Source: Bacillota bacterium
Lineage (GTDB): Bacteria; Bacillota; Tb-RUG-66
Length of the DNA stretch: 21,592 nucleotides
Direction: 5' to 3'
Assembly: GCA_016288255.1 (NCBI GenBank)
Contig: JAEEYS010000077.1
Coordinates: 1-21,592, forward strand
Both the position numbers and the translations under genes were made by a program. Of this stretch, positions 21,005 through 21,592 are shown piece by piece (position 1 is the first letter of the stretch; the number at the start of each line of letters is the position of its first letter). The notes under the pieces were generated by a model. That model was not told the origin of the DNA. It did no database searches and saw nothing but the letters and a program-made list of their open reading frames with translations.

Positions 21005-21592
21005 ATGAATGAAAGAATCCAAAAGCTAAAGGATATCGTAATCCATACACCTCCTGCTTTGGAAAGCGACCGTTTGCGTCTGATCACCGAATCTTATCGG
21101 GAAACAGAAGGGGAACCGATGGTCCTTCGACGTGCCAAAGCGCTGAAAAAAATATTGGAAGAAATGCCCATTCATATTTTGGAGGGAGAATTGATCGTAG
21201 GGAATCAATCTTTTCAGCCCAAAGCAGCTCCCTTGTTCCCGGAATTTGACGTTAGTTGGCTTATCAATGAAATGGACTCTTTTGAACAAAGACGGTTAGA
21301 CCCGTTTGTTTTGTCTTTGGAGGTCAAAAAGGATATGAAAGAGTATCTTCCTTATTGGGAAGGAAAGACGCATCGGGATCTGTGCCTGAAAAATCTGGAT
21401 GCTTCTTTGTCGGAAGAGTTAAAAGCATATTATGACATCGTACGCTGCAATATCAATCAGTCGTTGAGCAATTTATACCACACCACAACAGGGGACGGGC
21501 ATATTATTGCGGATTACGACAGGGTGCTGAAAAAAGGGCTTCAAGCACTGCGACAGGAAGCGATAAATAGGTTAAAAGACGAAAAAGACCCT
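21005..21592 (+). CDS. Glycyl radical enzyme (pyruvate formate-lyase family), N-terminal part
   Basis: The frame runs open from the ATG at 21005 to the window end (196 codons). Its start, MNERIQKLKDIVIHTPP, then RLRLITESYRETEGEPMVLRRAKALKKILEEMPIHILEGELIVGNQSFQPKAAPLFPEF, is the conserved N-terminal region of the pyruvate formate-lyase-like family. Its members include choline TMA-lyase, glycerol and propanediol dehydratases, isethionate lyase and arylacetate decarboxylases. DGHIIADYDRVLKKGLQ is also typical. The catalytic Cys and the radical Gly lie downstream, so the subtype cannot be assigned. Full-length members are near 800 residues. GGGGAG lies eight bases before the ATG. An activating radical-SAM enzyme is expected beyond the window. 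Confidence 0.88.
   Translation, partial: MNERIQKLKDIVIHTPPALESDRLRLITESYRETEGEPMVLRRAKALKKILEEMPIHILEGELIVGNQSFQPKAAPLFPEFDVSWLINEMDSFEQRRLDPFVLSLEVKKDMKEYLPYWEGKTHRDLCLKNLDASLSEELKAYYDIVRCNINQSLSNLYHTTTGDGHIIADYDRVLKKGLQALRQEAINRLKDEKDP

Overview
The window looks like chromosomal DNA of a low-to-moderate G+C Bacillota, probably an anaerobic member of the Clostridia. The signs are strong AGGAGG-type ribosome binding sites, many U-tailed hairpin terminators, a YpmA-like (DUF4264) gene next to an AspB-type aminotransferase as in Bacillus, an SdpR/SdpI pair, a flavodoxin and a glycyl radical enzyme. No replicon, prophage, insertion sequence or CRISPR array is visible. Most genes are housekeeping or metabolic; the interest lies in several clear regulatory palindromes and a few odd small or atypical genes.

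Layout. 1-2320: 3' part of leuS with its terminator. 2358-2548: tRNA-Tyr(GTA) on the minus strand with its own promoter and terminator. 2716-6394: probable operon of surE, a DUF4264/YpmA-like gene, an aspartate-type aminotransferase gene and purB. 6420-6893: AT-rich accessory patch with a 53-residue membrane peptide gene and a ribbon-helix-helix-like ORF that lacks a normal start codon. 6991-8748: flavodoxin-like gene, then a membrane-anchored metallophosphoesterase gene. 8760-8979: tRNA-Trp(CCA) on the minus strand with its own promoter and terminator. 9152-10629: CYTH-domain gene and a xylose-isomerase-like TIM-barrel gene. 10675-11718: sdpR-sdpI operon with two copies of one operator around its promoter. 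11907-12266: unrecognised, highly charged 119-residue protein. 12392-13811 (minus): SDR oxidoreductase and VOC-family genes behind a promoter with a perfect inverted repeat. 13967-16600 (minus): proB-proA, the glutamate-to-proline branch. 16857-17789: a solute-binding-protein fold gene with no signal peptide. 17841-18677 (minus): a metallo-beta-lactamase-fold hydrolase, divergent from 18828-20859, a TrmB-type regulator plus a lysA-like PLP decarboxylase, with a long palindrome over the rightward promoter. 21005-21592: start of a glycyl radical enzyme cut by the window end.

How the genes work together. proB and proA act in sequence in proline synthesis. sdpR and sdpI form an autoregulated repressor/membrane-receptor unit without the Sdp toxin genes. 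The TrmB-type regulator probably controls its own operon with lysA, and perhaps the divergent hydrolase. Assignments rest on motifs and family memory only; no database search was possible.
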